Made by a program: the position numbers and the translations under genes. A stretch of 64,000 nucleotides of DNA from Pseudomonas sp. 21. Lineage in GTDB: Bacteria; Pseudomonadota; Gammaproteobacteria; Pseudomonadales; Pseudomonadaceae. Positions within the stretch are counted from its first letter, which is position 1; the number at the start of each line of letters is the position of its first letter. Location: NCBI RefSeq assembly GCF_000955805.1, contig NZ_JYOA01000005.1, forward strand, positions 483,736 through 547,735. Reading direction: 5' to 3'. Below the pieces are notes generated by a model. That model was given only the letters and a program-made list of their open reading frames with translations, was not told the DNA's origin and made no database searches. Shown piece after piece: positions 45,817 to 54,829 of the stretch.

Positions 45817-47094
45817 ATGAAAACAACATGGCTCAAGACCACCCTAGCCCTGACCATTAGCGCCGCCTCTGCCCAAGTCCTCGCCAACGGCATTGCGATC
45901 AACGAGCAAAGCGCCAGTGGCGCCGGTACCGCGTACGCGGGCCGTGCTTCCTCCGCACTGGACGCCAGCACCATCTACGGCAACCCCGCCGGCATGTCCA
46001 AGCTCAAGCGCACCGAAATCAGCGGCGGTCTTGCCGTGGTCTCGGCCAAGGACGACATCAGCGACGCGCACAGCTCCGCCACCGGCTCCAACAAGGGCGA
46101 CTCCGTGCCACTGGCCGCCGTGCCGTTCGGCTACATCGCCACCCCGCTGGACGACAAGGTCAGCGTCGGCCTGGGCATCTACGTGCCGTACGGCATCATC
46201 AACGACTACGAAGGCAGCTTCCAGGGCCGTTCCCACGGCTCCTACAGCAAAGTCCAGGTGATCACCGTCCAGCCGACCATCAGCTACAAGTTCAACGACG
46301 TGGTGTCCGTCGGCTTCGGCCCGACCATCAACCGCATCGACGGCAAGCTGGAAAACGACCTGGCCACCAAGGGCCTGTTCGGCGCGCCGAACGACACCGA
46401 GATCAGCATCAAGGGTGACGACACCGCCGCTGGCTTCAACGTCGGTATCCTGGTGACCCCGACCGAGAGCACCTCCCTCGGCGCCACCTACCACTCCAAG
46501 GTCAAGTACGAGCTGGAAGGCCACACCACCGTGTCCAACTCGCCTGCCGGCCTGTTCGACTCGCGCATGGACGCCAGCCTGGACATCACCCTGCCCGAGT
46601 CCCTGGACCTGTCCATCACCCAGAAGCTGGATGATCGCTGGACCGTCTACGGTGGCACCACCTGGACGCGCTGGAGCCGTCTGAAGTCCATCGAAGTGCA
46701 GAACACCGGCGCTCCGATCGCTGCCTTCGACACCATCGGCGAAGACCTGAGCTGGCACGACACCTGGTCCGCCGCGATCGGTACCTCCTATCAGTGGAAC
46801 GACCAGTGGGTCCTGCGTACCGGCTTCGCGTACGATCCGTCGCCGACCACCAACGAGCACCGCACCGTGCGTATCCCGGTGGGCGATCGCAAGATCTTCA
46901 CCCTGGGCGCCGGCTACTCGCCGAACGCCGACATGACCATCGACGTGGCTTACGCCTACCTGTGGGAATCCACCGCCGGCGTGAACCAGCCGGACGGCCA
47001 GGAACTGGCGGGCCTGCAACTGCAGCCGGCCTATAGCGCCAAGTACGACAACAGCGCCCACGGCCTGACCGCGCAGATGACCTATCGCTTCTGA
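45817..47094 (+). CDS. FadL-type outer-membrane long-chain fatty acid transporter
   Basis: A 425-residue outer-membrane beta-barrel. The signal peptide ends at ASAQVLA (residue 22); the mature start NGIAINEQSASGAGTAYAGRAS is the FadL N-terminal plug. STIYGNPAGMSKL and KVSVGLGIYVPYGI are typical family blocks; the protein ends in an aromatic residue (AQMTYRF), the outer-membrane sorting signal. It should carry long-chain fatty acids or alkanes across the outer membrane. AGGAG lies 11 bases before the ATG. P. aeruginosa PA1288 is the likely orthologue. Followed by a strong terminator. Confidence 0.9.
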   Translation: MKTTWLKTTLALTISAASAQVLANGIAINEQSASGAGTAYAGRASSALDASTIYGNPAGMSKLKRTEISGGLAVVSAKDDISDAHSSATGSNKGDSVPLAAVPFGYIATPLDDKVSVGLGIYVPYGIINDYEGSFQGRSHGSYSKVQVITVQPTISYKFNDVVSVGFGPTINRIDGKLENDLATKGLFGAPNDTEISIKGDDTAAGFNVGILVTPTESTSLGATYHSKVKYELEGHTTVSNSPAGLFDSRMDASLDITLPESLDLSITQKLDDRWTVYGGTTWTRWSRLKSIEVQNTGAPIAAFDTIGEDLSWHDTWSAAIGTSYQWNDQWVLRTGFAYDPSPTTNEHRTVRIPVGDRKIFTLGAGYSPNADMTIDVAYAYLWESTAGVNQPDGQELAGLQLQPAYSAKYDNSAHGLTAQMTYRF

Positions 47095-47112
47095 TAGCGC
47101 CGCTGTGCAACG

Positions 47113-47140
47113 AAAAAGCCGGGCTCATGCCCGGCTTTTT
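47113..47140 (+). terminator. Intrinsic terminator after the FadL-type gene
   Basis: AAAAAGCCGGGC-TCAT-GCCCGGCTTTTT: a perfect stem and T-run, 18 bases after the stop codon. A REP pair follows. Confidence 0.9.
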
Positions 47141-47161
47141 CATTTCCGACGCGCAAAACCC

Positions 47162-47242
47162 TGTAGGAGCGAGCTTGCTCGCGAACAGGTTTTCCCCCGC
47201 GACTTCGGAATCAATCGGTTCGCGAGCAAGCTCGCTCCTACA
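47162..47242. repeat. REP pair (GAGC-type), copy 5
   Basis: Arms TGTAGGAGCGAGCTTGCTCG and GCGAGCAAGCTCGCTCCTACA around about 36 bases, between convergent fadL and the MarR-family gene. Confidence 0.85.
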
Positions 47243-47259
47243 AAGACCGCCGTTTCGGC

Positions 47260-47829
47260 TCAGGCCACTTCGCCAGGTGCGGCATGCTCGCGGCAGATCA
47301 GTTCGCCTTCGTGCGCGCCCAGCCGTTCCCCCGTCAGCCCGCAGAGTGCGCCGTCATCCCGTTTCTGGTGGAAACGACAGGTGCGGCACAGGCCGAACCC
47401 CGGCACGTTCTCCTGGCGTTGCACGGTCGCCAGCAACTCCCGCAGCAACTCGACCAGCAGCTCGCTGCGCTCCCCCAGCGCCTCTTCGGCGCGTCGCAGA
47501 AACGCCGGCGGCACCAGCGCATCGATCAGCCCCCTGCCCTCCTGCGTCAGTTCCAGATGCACACTGCGGCGGTCCTGGGCATCCGGACGTTTCTCGATCA
47601 GTCCCTTGGCCTCCAGCGTCTTGAGCGACTGGGACACCGTGCCCTTGGTCAGCCCGAGGAAGTCCGTCACGCCCAGCGGCGTGTTCGAATAGCGGTTGCA
47701 GCGCGCCAGGTAGTTCAGCGCACTCAGCTGGATCGGCTGCAGATCGGCCATCAGCGGCTGCTCGCGTGCCCAGGCACGCATCAGGCTGGCGATGCGTTCG
47801 AGGTAGTCGTACAGGGTCGTATCGGTCAT
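47260..47829 (-). CDS. MarR-family regulator with C-terminal cysteine cluster
   Basis: A 189-residue MarR regulator. Winged helix: LSALNYLARCNRYSNTPLGVTDFLGLTKGTVSQSLKTLEAKGLIEK, then the wing RPDAQDRRSVHLELTQEGR. The last 45 residues add Cys148, Cys151, Cys163 and Cys179 (CRTC ... LCGL ... ICREH), plus Cys44 in the DNA-binding part. This tail is not part of basic MarR proteins and suggests a metal, iron-sulfur or thiol sensor. GGAGGG lies 7 bases before the ATG at 47829. Divergent from a thioredoxin-like gene, with palindromes between. Confidence 0.85.
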   Translation of the reverse strand: MTDTTLYDYLERIASLMRAWAREQPLMADLQPIQLSALNYLARCNRYSNTPLGVTDFLGLTKGTVSQSLKTLEAKGLIEKRPDAQDRRSVHLELTQEGRGLIDALVPPAFLRRAEEALGERSELLVELLRELLATVQRQENVPGFGLCRTCRFHQKRDDGALCGLTGERLGAHEGELICREHAAPGEVA

Positions 47830-47842
47830 GGGCTGATCCCTC

Positions 47843-47857
47843 CGATAGATAGTATCG
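47843..47857. promoter_or_regulatory. Candidate MarR operator CGATA-GATAG-TATCG
   Basis: An inverted repeat of CGATA/TATCG with a five-base centre, 14 bases upstream of the MarR gene start. Shares the GTATCGA core of the palindrome at 47907-47921. Confidence 0.5.
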
Positions 47858-47906
47858 ATCAAAAACCAGTTTGACAGAAGGTCATTTCCGATCGCAGACT
47901 GAACTG

Positions 47907-47921
47907 GTATCGAATCGATAC
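47907..47921. promoter_or_regulatory. Candidate MarR operator GTATCGA-A-TCGATAC
   Basis: A perfect 7-1-7 palindrome 23 bases upstream of the thioredoxin-like ATG, on the other side of the divergent region from the CGATA repeat. Together the two sites would let the MarR protein control both genes. Confidence 0.6.
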
Positions 47922-47943
47922 ATACTCAATCGGGAGAAGGATC

Positions 47944-48168
47944 ATGAGCAAAGCCGTTTACTACCATGCCGGTTGCCCCGTCTGCGTCGAAGCCGAGCGC
48001 GCACTGCTGCCGCTGCTGAACCGCGAAGTCGAAGTGGTGCACCTGGGCGAGCAGGCGCCGCGCGTGGCCGAAGCCGAGGCCGCCGGAGTGAAATCGGTAC
48101 CGGCGCTGGTCGTCGATGGACAGGTGCTGCACCTGAACTTCGGCGCCGCCCTGGCCGACCTGAAGTAA
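47944..48168 (+). CDS. Thioredoxin-like small redox protein (CPVC)
   Basis: A 74-residue protein with a thioredoxin-fold start: MSKAVYYHAGCPVCVEAERALLP, the CPVC dithiol at residues 11-14, then EVVHLGEQAPRVAEAEAAGVKSVPALVV (the cis-Pro VPALV), typical of glutaredoxin-like or thioredoxin-like thiol oxidoreductases. Ribosome-binding site GGGAGAAGG precedes the ATG. It lies 12 bases upstream of a Rof-like gene and is divergent from a cysteine-rich MarR regulator; it may reduce the regulator or act as its output. Confidence 0.85.
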   Translation: MSKAVYYHAGCPVCVEAERALLPLLNREVEVVHLGEQAPRVAEAEAAGVKSVPALVVDGQVLHLNFGAALADLK

Positions 48169-48179
48169 GGTCTGGCGGC

Positions 48180-48461
48180 ATGAGCGACTACCAGCCGTTG
48201 CACTGCGATCTCCATGACTTTCTGGAGATCGCCTGTCTCTACCCCTACTGGCTGCGTATCGAGTTGCGTGACGGCCTGGCGTTCGACGCCCAGGCCTTCA
48301 CCACGCACACGCGAAGGAATGCCGGCGGGATGCTGGAGGAGTTTCTCGAGGTGCGGGTGGACGATGCCAGCCGGGAACTCCGGCTGGACCGTCTGCACGC
48401 CATTACGCCCTTGTCGGCGCAGGCGCTGTTCGGAAGGGTGGAGCTGGATGCGGCCGGCTGA
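48180..48461 (+). CDS. Rho-binding antiterminator (Rof) family protein
   Basis: A 93-residue protein resembling E. coli Rof (YaeO), which binds the transcription terminator Rho and inhibits its RNA engagement: YQPLHCDLHDFLEIACLYPYWLRIELRDG, a variable middle, and DDASRELRLDRLHAITPLS (Rof's TRELRLDKI block). ATG at 48180 has AAGG nearby and follows the thioredoxin-like stop by 11 bases, so the two are cotranscribed. Redox control of a Rho inhibitor is therefore possible, but no experimental link is known to me. Confidence 0.8.
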   Translation: MSDYQPLHCDLHDFLEIACLYPYWLRIELRDGLAFDAQAFTTHTRRNAGGMLEEFLEVRVDDASRELRLDRLHAITPLSAQALFGRVELDAAG

Positions 48462-48476
48462 GCGGCCGCAACGACC

Positions 48477-49016
48477 TCACCACATGAGGTCGTCGGGCAC
48501 CACGTAATCCTTGTACGGATCGTCCTCGTCCGGCTCGCCGCTGGGCTCGCTGAGAACGATGATGCGGCGCTCGTCGCGCTCCTGGATGCGCAGCGCAGCA
48601 TCGCGCGGCACGATCTCGTAGCGGCCATCGTGGCTGACGATGGCCAGGCTGCCACGGCTGAGCTTGTCGCGGACCATGTCGTTGACCGCGATGCGCTTGA
48701 CCTTCTTGTTGTCGACGAAGTTGTAGTAGTCGTCCGACTCCAGCTTCGGCAGGCGCGTGCCCTCGATCAGCTGCTTGATCTGCGCCGCCTTGGCCTTCTT
48801 CTCGGATTTCTCCTGCTGCTGGCGGTTCAGCTCGGCATCACGGGCCTGCTTCTCGGCCTGGGCCTGCAGGGCCGCCTGGCGCTGGCTGTCGTCCTTCGCC
48901 ACCTGGTTCTTGTGCTCCAGGCGCTGCTGTTTCTGCTTCTGCTTGCCGGCCTGCTTGGCCTGCTTCTCGTTGACCAGGCCGGCTTTCAGCAACTGATCAC
49001 GCAATGACATGCTCAT
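48477..49016 (-). CDS. DUF2058-family protein (YaiL-like)
   Basis: A 179-residue soluble protein of the DUF2058 family, described as nucleoprotein- or polynucleotide-associated. A charged, Gln/Lys-rich helical N-terminal half (MSMSLRDQLLKAGLVNEKQ; AGKQKQKQQRLEHKNQVAKD; KSEKKAKAAQIKQLIEGTRLP) is followed by SDDYYNFVDNKKVKRIAVNDM and LAIVSHDGRYEIVPRDAA. The long basic coiled region suits RNA or DNA binding. It is convergent with the Rof-like gene. Confidence 0.85.
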   Translation of the reverse strand: MSMSLRDQLLKAGLVNEKQAKQAGKQKQKQQRLEHKNQVAKDDSQRQAALQAQAEKQARDAELNRQQQEKSEKKAKAAQIKQLIEGTRLPKLESDDYYNFVDNKKVKRIAVNDMVRDKLSRGSLAIVSHDGRYEIVPRDAALRIQERDERRIIVLSEPSGEPDEDDPYKDYVVPDDLMW

Positions 49017-49178
49017 GAATCAAGGCTCTCCAACAGCCCATAGTGATGCAGGACAACTCCCAGACCAACGCCTAGGTGCGGCGGGATCGTCCTCAGGGGG
49101 TATAATCCTCGGGCCTGTGCCAGCGCAGCGCAAGTGCCTGGCTCGAATTCACTCATCTGGAGCGGACTCGTTACCTCC

Positions 49179-50111
49179 ATGCTGAAGCTCATCGTTATCG
49201 CGGTACTGGCCATCTTCCTCGTTGCCATCCTCTACGTGCATCTGCGCGGCAAGGTGCGGCTGCCCTTCCTGCGCCAGGTGGTGAACCATTCCGCCTGGTT
49301 CGCCCCCTACAATTCGCTCATGTACCTGAACTCCAGCGTGCCGTCCAAGCCCTACCTGGACCGCGAGCGCTTCCCCGAGCTCGACAAGCTGCGCGACAAC
49401 TGGCAGATGATCCGCGAGGAAGCCGAACAGCTGTTCGACGAGGGCTACATTCGCGACGCCCTGAACAACAACGAGGCGGGCTTCGGTTCCTTCTTCAAGA
49501 AGGGCTGGACGCGCTTCTACCTGACCTGGTACGACGGCCCGCTGCCCTCGGCGCAGCAGCTGTGCCCGAAGACCGTGGAGCTGGTGAGCAGCATCCCCAA
49601 CGTCAAGGGCGCGATGTTCACCCGCCTGCCGCCGCGCAGCCACCTGAACAAGCATCGCGACCCGTACGGCGGCTCGCTGCGCTATCACCTGGGCCTGGCC
49701 ACGCCGAACTCCGACAACTGCCGCATCTTCGTCGACGGCCAGCCCTACGCCTGGCGCGACGGCCAGGACGTGATGTTCGACGAGACCTTCGTCCACTGGG
49801 TGAAGAACGAGACGGACGAATCGCGCCTGATCCTCTTCTGCGATATCGAGCGTCCGCTCAAGTCGCCCCTGCTGACGCGCATCAACCGCCGCGTCAGCGC
49901 CTTCCTCGGGCGTGCTACGGCGCCGCAGAACGTCGAGGGCGAGCGCGTCGGCGGGATCAACCAGGCCTACTCGGTATTGATTCGCCTCGGTGACGCCGTG
50001 GGCAGCAAGGTGAAGGTATTCAAGCGCGCCTATCCCAAGGCCTACCGCATCGGCCGGCCAGTGCTGGCGGTGCTGTTGCTGGTGCTGATCCTGCGCTGGC
50101 TGTTCGGCTGA
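49179..50111 (+). CDS. lpxO: LpxO-type lipid A acyl hydroxylase
   Basis: A 310-residue Fe(II)/2-oxoglutarate dioxygenase of the aspartyl/asparaginyl beta-hydroxylase family that 2-hydroxylates lipid A secondary acyl chains. N-terminal membrane segment (MLKLIVIAVLAIFLVAILYV), then HLNKHRDPYGGSLRYHLGLAT with the iron ligands (HxD and later H), and DETFVHWVKNETDESRLILFCD with the third His and Arg for 2-oxoglutarate. A C-terminal hydrophobic segment (VLAVLLLVLILRWLFG) adds a second anchor. ATG at 49179. Near relA-mazG as P. aeruginosa PA0936 (lpxO2). Confidence 0.88.
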   Translation: MLKLIVIAVLAIFLVAILYVHLRGKVRLPFLRQVVNHSAWFAPYNSLMYLNSSVPSKPYLDRERFPELDKLRDNWQMIREEAEQLFDEGYIRDALNNNEAGFGSFFKKGWTRFYLTWYDGPLPSAQQLCPKTVELVSSIPNVKGAMFTRLPPRSHLNKHRDPYGGSLRYHLGLATPNSDNCRIFVDGQPYAWRDGQDVMFDETFVHWVKNETDESRLILFCDIERPLKSPLLTRINRRVSAFLGRATAPQNVEGERVGGINQAYSVLIRLGDAVGSKVKVFKRAYPKAYRIGRPVLAVLLLVLILRWLFG

Positions 50112-50141
50112 CGGAGTACGCCCGGTGCGTTGAGAGATCCT

Positions 50142-50221
50142 TGTAGGAGCGAGCTTGCTCGCGAACAGATATTCCGACGGCGACGGGCCGTCAAGCGGTT
50201 CGCGAGCAAGCTCGCTCCTAC
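50142..50221. repeat. REP pair (GAGC-type), copy 6
   Basis: Arms TGTAGGAGCGAGCTTGCTCG and GCGAGCAAGCTCGCTCCTACC around about 36 bases, between convergent lpxO and mazG and just before their shared terminator. Confidence 0.85.
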
Positions 50222-50228
50222 CAATAGC

Positions 50229-50254
50229 AAAAGCCCCGCAAATGCGGGGCTTTT
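50229..50254. terminator. Bidirectional intrinsic terminator between lpxO and mazG
   Basis: AAAAGCCCCGC-AAAT-GCGGGGCTTTT, a perfect stem with A- and T-runs, 30 bases from the mazG stop. Confidence 0.9.
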
Positions 50255-50283
50255 CGTGGGCGCCAATTCAACGGTGGCAGCAC

Positions 50284-51117
50284 TTATCCACAGCTGAGCG
50301 GGTTCTTCTCGTCGCGCTTGGCTGCGCCCCACAGCTCGTCCATCTCTTCCAGGTTGCTGTCTTCCAGGGTGCGCCCCTGGTCGCGCAACGCCGTCTCGAT
50401 GTAGCGGAAGCGGCGCTCGAACTTGGCATTGGCGGCACGCAGGGCGGTTTCCGGATCGACCTTGAGCTTGCGCGCCAGGTTGACCACCACGAACAGCAGG
50501 TCGCCGACTTCCTCGGCCTGGGCCTCGGTATCGCCGCCGGCCATGGCTTCGAGTACTTCGTCCAGCTCCTCGCGGACCTTGTCCACCACCGGCAGGGCGT
50601 CGGCCCAGTCGAAGCCGACCTGGGAGGCACGCTTCTGCAACTTGGCGGCGCGGCTGAGCGCCGGCAGGGCATTGGGTACATCGTCCAGCAGGGACAGCTG
50701 CACCGGCTCGGCGGCCTTGGCGGCGCGCTCTTCGGCCTTGAGCTCTTCCCAGCGCTGCTTGACCGCTGCTTCCGCCAGCTTCGCCGGGTCGGACTCACCG
50801 TACAGGTCGCCATCGGGGAACACGTGGGGGTGGCGGCGGATCAGCTTGGTGGTGATGCCATCGACCACCGCATCGAACTCGAAACGCCCTTCTTCCCGCG
50901 CCAGCTGCGCGTAGTAGACGACCTGGAAGAGCAGGTCGCCCAGCTCCTCGCGCAGGTGGTCGAAGTCACCGCGCTCGATGGCGTCGGCGACCTCGTAGGC
51001 TTCCTCGAGGGTGTACGGGACGATGGTCGCGTAGCTCTGCTTCAGGTCCCAGGGGCAACCGTGCTGCGGGTCGCGCAGCCGGGCCATCAGGTACAGCAGG
51101 TCGTCGAGCTTATGCAT
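50284..51117 (-). CDS. mazG: Nucleoside triphosphate pyrophosphohydrolase
   Basis: A 277-residue MazG that hydrolyses nucleoside triphosphates to monophosphate and pyrophosphate and can affect ppGpp-related pools. Two MazG domains: YTLEEAYEVADAIERGDFDHLREELGDLLFQVV (EExxE-x12-ExxD magnesium motif) and VREELDEVLEAMAGGDTEAQAEEVGDLLFVVV. The ATG at 51117 overlaps the relA stop by 8 bases, so relA and mazG are translationally linked, as in P. aeruginosa. Confidence 0.95.
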   Translation of the reverse strand: MHKLDDLLYLMARLRDPQHGCPWDLKQSYATIVPYTLEEAYEVADAIERGDFDHLREELGDLLFQVVYYAQLAREEGRFEFDAVVDGITTKLIRRHPHVFPDGDLYGESDPAKLAEAAVKQRWEELKAEERAAKAAEPVQLSLLDDVPNALPALSRAAKLQKRASQVGFDWADALPVVDKVREELDEVLEAMAGGDTEAQAEEVGDLLFVVVNLARKLKVDPETALRAANAKFERRFRYIETALRDQGRTLEDSNLEEMDELWGAAKRDEKNPLSCG

Positions 51118-53368
51118 CCTTGGCACCTGCACGATCACGCCGCGCCTCGATGATGTTGGGCAACTGCGAGATGCGCGCCAGTAGGCGGCCCAAGGAGTCG
51201 AGACCGGGGATCTCGATGGTCAGGCGCATGATCGCGGTGTTGTCTTCCTTGTCCGAACGGGTGTTCACCGCCAGCACGTTGATACGTTCGTTGAGCAGCA
51301 TCTGCGAGACGTCGCGCAGCAGGCCGGAGCGGTCGTAGGCGCGGATGACGATATCCACTGGATAAGTGCTGACCGGCACCGGCCCCCAGCTGACCTGGAT
51401 GATCCGCTCCGGCTCGCGCCCAGCCAGTTGCAGCGCGGTGGCGCAGTCCTGGCGGTGGATGGTGACGCCGCGACCGAGGGTGATGTAGCCGACGATCGGG
51501 TCGCCCGGCAGCGGCTGGCAGCAGCCGGCCATCTGCGTGAGCAGGTTGCCGACGCCCTGGATCTGGATGTCGCCCCGCTTGCCGTGGCCGATCTTGCTCG
51601 GCTTGCGCGGGATGAGTTCGAGCTGCTCGGTACCGCGCTCGGGCTCCACCAGCTGCTGCGCGTAGTTGACCACGTGGGCCAGGCGCAGGTCGCCGGCGCC
51701 AAGGGCGGCGAACAGGTCTTCGCCAGTCTTGTAGTTGGCCTTCTCGGCGAGCTTCTCGAAGTCCACCGGCGGCAGTGCCAGGCGGCCCAGCTCGCGCTCG
51801 AGCATGGCCTTGCCGGCGGCGACGTTCTGGTCGCGCGCCTGCAGCTTGAACCAGTGGACGATCTTCGCCCGCGCCCGCGACGTGGTGACGTAGCCCAGGT
51901 TCTGGTTCAGCCAGTCACGGCTCGGCCCGCTCTGCTTGCCGGTGATGATTTCCACCTGCTCGCCGGTCTGCAGGCTGTAGTTCAGCGGCACGATGCGGCC
52001 GTTGATCTTGGCGCCGCGGCAGTTGTGGCCAACCTCGGTGTGCACGCGGTAGGCGAAGTCCAGCGGCGTCGAGCCCTTGGGCAGGTCGATGGCATGGCCG
52101 TCGGGGGTGAAGACGTAGACCCGGTCGGGCTCGATATCCACCCGCAGCTGTTCGGCCAGGCCGCCGATGTCGCCCAGTTCCTCGTGCCACTCGAGCACCT
52201 GGCGCAGCCAGGAAATCTTCTCTTCGTAGTGGTTGGAGCTGGCCTTGACGTCAGTGCCCTTGTAGCGCCAGTGCGCGCAGACGCCGAGTTCGGCTTCCTC
52301 GTGCATGGCGTGGGTGCGGATCTGCACTTCCAGCACCTTGCCCTCGGGGCCGATCACCGCGGTGTGCAGCGAGCGATAGCCGTTTTCCTTGGGGTTGGCG
52401 ATGTAGTCGTCGAATTCCTTGGGGATGTGCCGCCACAGGGTATGCACGATGCCCAGCGCGGTGTAGCAGTCGCGCATTTCCGGCACCAGCACGCGCACGG
52501 CGCGCACGTCGTAGATCTGGCTGAAGTCCAGGCCCTTGCGCTGCATCTTCCGCCAGATGGAATAGATGTGCTTGGCGCGGCCGGAGAGGTCCGCCTTGAT
52601 GCCGGTGGCGGCCAGGGCGTCCTTGAGCTGCTGCATCACGGTGGCGATGTACTGCTCGCGGTCAAGCCGGCGCTCGTGCAGCAGCTTGGCGATCTGCTTG
52701 TACTGGTCAGGCTCGAGGTAGCGGAAGGACAGGTCCTCCAGCTCCCACTTGATGTGGCCGATGCCCAGGCGGTGCGCCAGCGGTGCGTAGATGTCGAACA
52801 CCTCGCGGGCGACACGCATGCGCTTTTCTTCGTCGCCGTTCTTCACCGCGCGGATCGCGCAGGTGCGCTCGGCCAGCTTGATCAGCGCGACGCGCACGTC
52901 GTCGACCATCGCCACCAGCATCTTGCGCAGGTTCTCGATCTGCGCCTGGGTGCCGAGCACCAGGGATTGTCGTGGGCTGAGGCTGGCGCTGATCGCCGCC
53001 ATGCGCAGCACGCCCTCGATCAGCTTGGCGACGACAGGGCCGAAGCGCTGCGCCACGTCCTCGAGCTTGACCTTGCCCTCGCGCACGCCGCGGTAGACCA
53101 CCGCGGCGACCAGCGACTCCTGGTCGAGCTTGAGGTCCGCCAGGATCTCGGCGATCTCCAGGCCCGTCTGGAAGCTGGAAGTGCCGTCCGCCCAGGAGTT
53201 GTCAGCCGTGCTGACAGCCCTGTCTTCCACCTCGCGAGCGAACTCGCAGGCTTCCAGCAGGACCTTGCGATCCAGTACCGGGACCAGGGTCTGGACATGG
53301 TCCAGCCAGGCCTCGAGATTGATGCTGCCGTCCGTGTTGACCGGCTGGTGCGCTCTCACCTGTACCAT
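51110..53368 (-). CDS. relA: GTP pyrophosphokinase RelA
   Basis: A 752-residue ribosome-associated (p)ppGpp synthetase. The N-terminal HD hydrolase domain is degenerate (VVYRGVREGKVKLEDVAQRF lacks the HD catalytic pair), as in RelA rather than SpoT. The synthetase domain has the acidic EFDD motif (KEFDDYIANPKENGYRSLHTAVIG). TGS and ACT domains follow (VYVFTPDGHAIDLPKGSTPLDFAYRVH; C-terminal YDRSGLLRDVSQMLLN). ATG at 53368. Cotranscribed with mazG downstream and close to rlmD-cysM upstream. Confidence 0.96.
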   Translation of the reverse strand: MVQVRAHQPVNTDGSINLEAWLDHVQTLVPVLDRKVLLEACEFAREVEDRAVSTADNSWADGTSSFQTGLEIAEILADLKLDQESLVAAVVYRGVREGKVKLEDVAQRFGPVVAKLIEGVLRMAAISASLSPRQSLVLGTQAQIENLRKMLVAMVDDVRVALIKLAERTCAIRAVKNGDEEKRMRVAREVFDIYAPLAHRLGIGHIKWELEDLSFRYLEPDQYKQIAKLLHERRLDREQYIATVMQQLKDALAATGIKADLSGRAKHIYSIWRKMQRKGLDFSQIYDVRAVRVLVPEMRDCYTALGIVHTLWRHIPKEFDDYIANPKENGYRSLHTAVIGPEGKVLEVQIRTHAMHEEAELGVCAHWRYKGTDVKASSNHYEEKISWLRQVLEWHEELGDIGGLAEQLRVDIEPDRVYVFTPDGHAIDLPKGSTPLDFAYRVHTEVGHNCRGAKINGRIVPLNYSLQTGEQVEIITGKQSGPSRDWLNQNLGYVTTSRARAKIVHWFKLQARDQNVAAGKAMLERELGRLALPPVDFEKLAEKANYKTGEDLFAALGAGDLRLAHVVNYAQQLVEPERGTEQLELIPRKPSKIGHGKRGDIQIQGVGNLLTQMAGCCQPLPGDPIVGYITLGRGVTIHRQDCATALQLAGREPERIIQVSWGPVPVSTYPVDIVIRAYDRSGLLRDVSQMLLNERINVLAVNTRSDKEDNTAIMRLTIEIPGLDSLGRLLARISQLPNIIEARRDRAGAKDA

Positions 53369-53457
53369 CGTGTCTACCCTTCCCCACGGTGCGCCACAAC
53401 ACACCGCTCACTGCGCCGGCCTTTCTTGCTTGAGCCGGTCGGATTGCGCAGGCCGTC

Positions 53458-54828
53458 CTAGCCTGCCTCGAACAAAGCCATGGCCTCGACATGGGCCGTC
53501 TGCGGGAACATGTCGAGAATGCCGGCGCGCTTCAGACGATAGCCCTGTCGGGCCAGCTCGCCAGCGTCACGCGCCAGGGTCGCCGGGTTGCAGGACACAT
53601 AGAGTACCCGCTCCGCGCCCAGTGAACGCATCTGCCGTGCCGGTTCGAAGGCTCCGTCACGCGGAGGGTCGAGCAGCACGGCGGTGAAATCCTCCGCCGC
53701 CCAGGGGGCGTCGGCAAGCGGTTTCGTCAGGTCCGCCTGATGGAACCGGGTATTGACCAGGCCATTGGCCCGGGCGTTGGCGGCGGCACGCTCGACCATG
53801 GTCTGCACGCCTTCCACGCCCACCACCTCGCGCACCTGGCGCGCCAGCGGCAGGGCGAAGTTGCCCAGGCCACAGAACAGGTCCAGCACGCGTTCGGCGC
53901 TACCGGGCTTCAGCCAGTCCAGCGCCTGGGCGACCATCGCCTCGTTCACCGGCTCGTTCACCTGGACGAAGTCACCGGGGCGGTAGGCCAGGGTCAGATT
54001 CCAGGCTTCGAGCCGGAAGCCGAGCTCGCGGTTCCCGCTGTTTTCTGCGCCATCGGAGCAAAGCGTCGGTTCGCCGTCACCCTGCAACCACAGCTGCACA
54101 TCCCGTGCCGAACAGAATTCCAGCAGTCGCGCGCGATCGCTATCGGACAAAGGTTCGATATGCCGCAGCAGCAGCGCGCTGGAGGTACCGTGGAACAGCT
54201 CGACATGGCCGAGGCATTGCGGCTTGGCGAAGCCACGCAGCAGCTCCGGCAGTTCGCGGGCGAGGACCTGCAGCTCGGGCACCAGCACCAGGCAGTCGTC
54301 GAAGGCGACGATGGCCTGGCTGGCAGCTGCGCGGAAGCCGACATCCAGGCGCTTGGCCTTCACGTCCCAGCGCACGGCGAGGCGGGCGCGGCGGCGGTAG
54401 CCGAATTCCGGCCCGACCAGCGGTGCAGCCCACTCTTGAGGAACCAGGCCGGAGAAGCGCTCCAGTTGCTCCGCCAGGGTGCGCTGCTTGAGCGCCAGCT
54501 GATCGGCGTGGGACAGGTGCTGCAGGCTGCAACCGCCACAGGTGCCAGCCACCGGGCAAGGCTCGGCGCGGCGGTTGGCGGCGGCGGTGAGGATACGTTC
54601 GCTGCGCGCGTCGACGATCTGCGCACGGGCGGACAGCACGCGGGCTTCCACCGACTCGCCCGGCAGGGCGTTGTCGACGAACCAGGTGCGCCCATCGATG
54701 TGGGCAATGCCACGGCCGTCGTGGGCCAGGCGCTCGATGTTCAGGCGCTGCTTCTTGCCCACCGGTACCGCAGGGCTGCGCGCTCCGCCGCTGGGCTGGA
54801 AGCGCAGGCCGGATCTCTGCTTGGCCAT
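53458..54828 (-). CDS. rlmD: 23S rRNA (uracil-1939-C5)-methyltransferase
   Basis: A 456-residue RlmD (RumA) that methylates U1939 of 23S rRNA. An N-terminal TRAM-like region ([27 protein letters not shown]) leads to an iron-sulfur cluster motif [18 protein letters not shown] motif: [16 protein letters not shown]; catalytic Cys in [15 protein letters not shown] at 54828 comes one base after the cysM TGA, so the two are coupled. Order relA-rlmD-cysM matches P. aeruginosa. Confidence 0.93.
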   Translation of the reverse strand: MAKQRSGLRFQPSGGARSPAVPVGKKQRLNIERLAHDGRGIAHIDGRTWFVDNALPGESVEARVLSARAQIVDARSERILTAAANRRAEPCPVAGTCGGCSLQHLSHADQLALKQRTLAEQLERFSGLVPQEWAAPLVGPEFGYRRRARLAVRWDVKAKRLDVGFRAAASQAIVAFDDCLVLVPELQVLARELPELLRGFAKPQCLGHVELFHGTSSALLLRHIEPLSDSDRARLLEFCSARDVQLWLQGDGEPTLCSDGAENSGNRELGFRLEAWNLTLAYRPGDFVQVNEPVNEAMVAQALDWLKPGSAERVLDLFCGLGNFALPLARQVREVVGVEGVQTMVERAAANARANGLVNTRFHQADLTKPLADAPWAAEDFTAVLLDPPRDGAFEPARQMRSLGAERVLYVSCNPATLARDAGELARQGYRLKRAGILDMFPQTAHVEAMALFEAG

Positions 54829-54829
54829 G

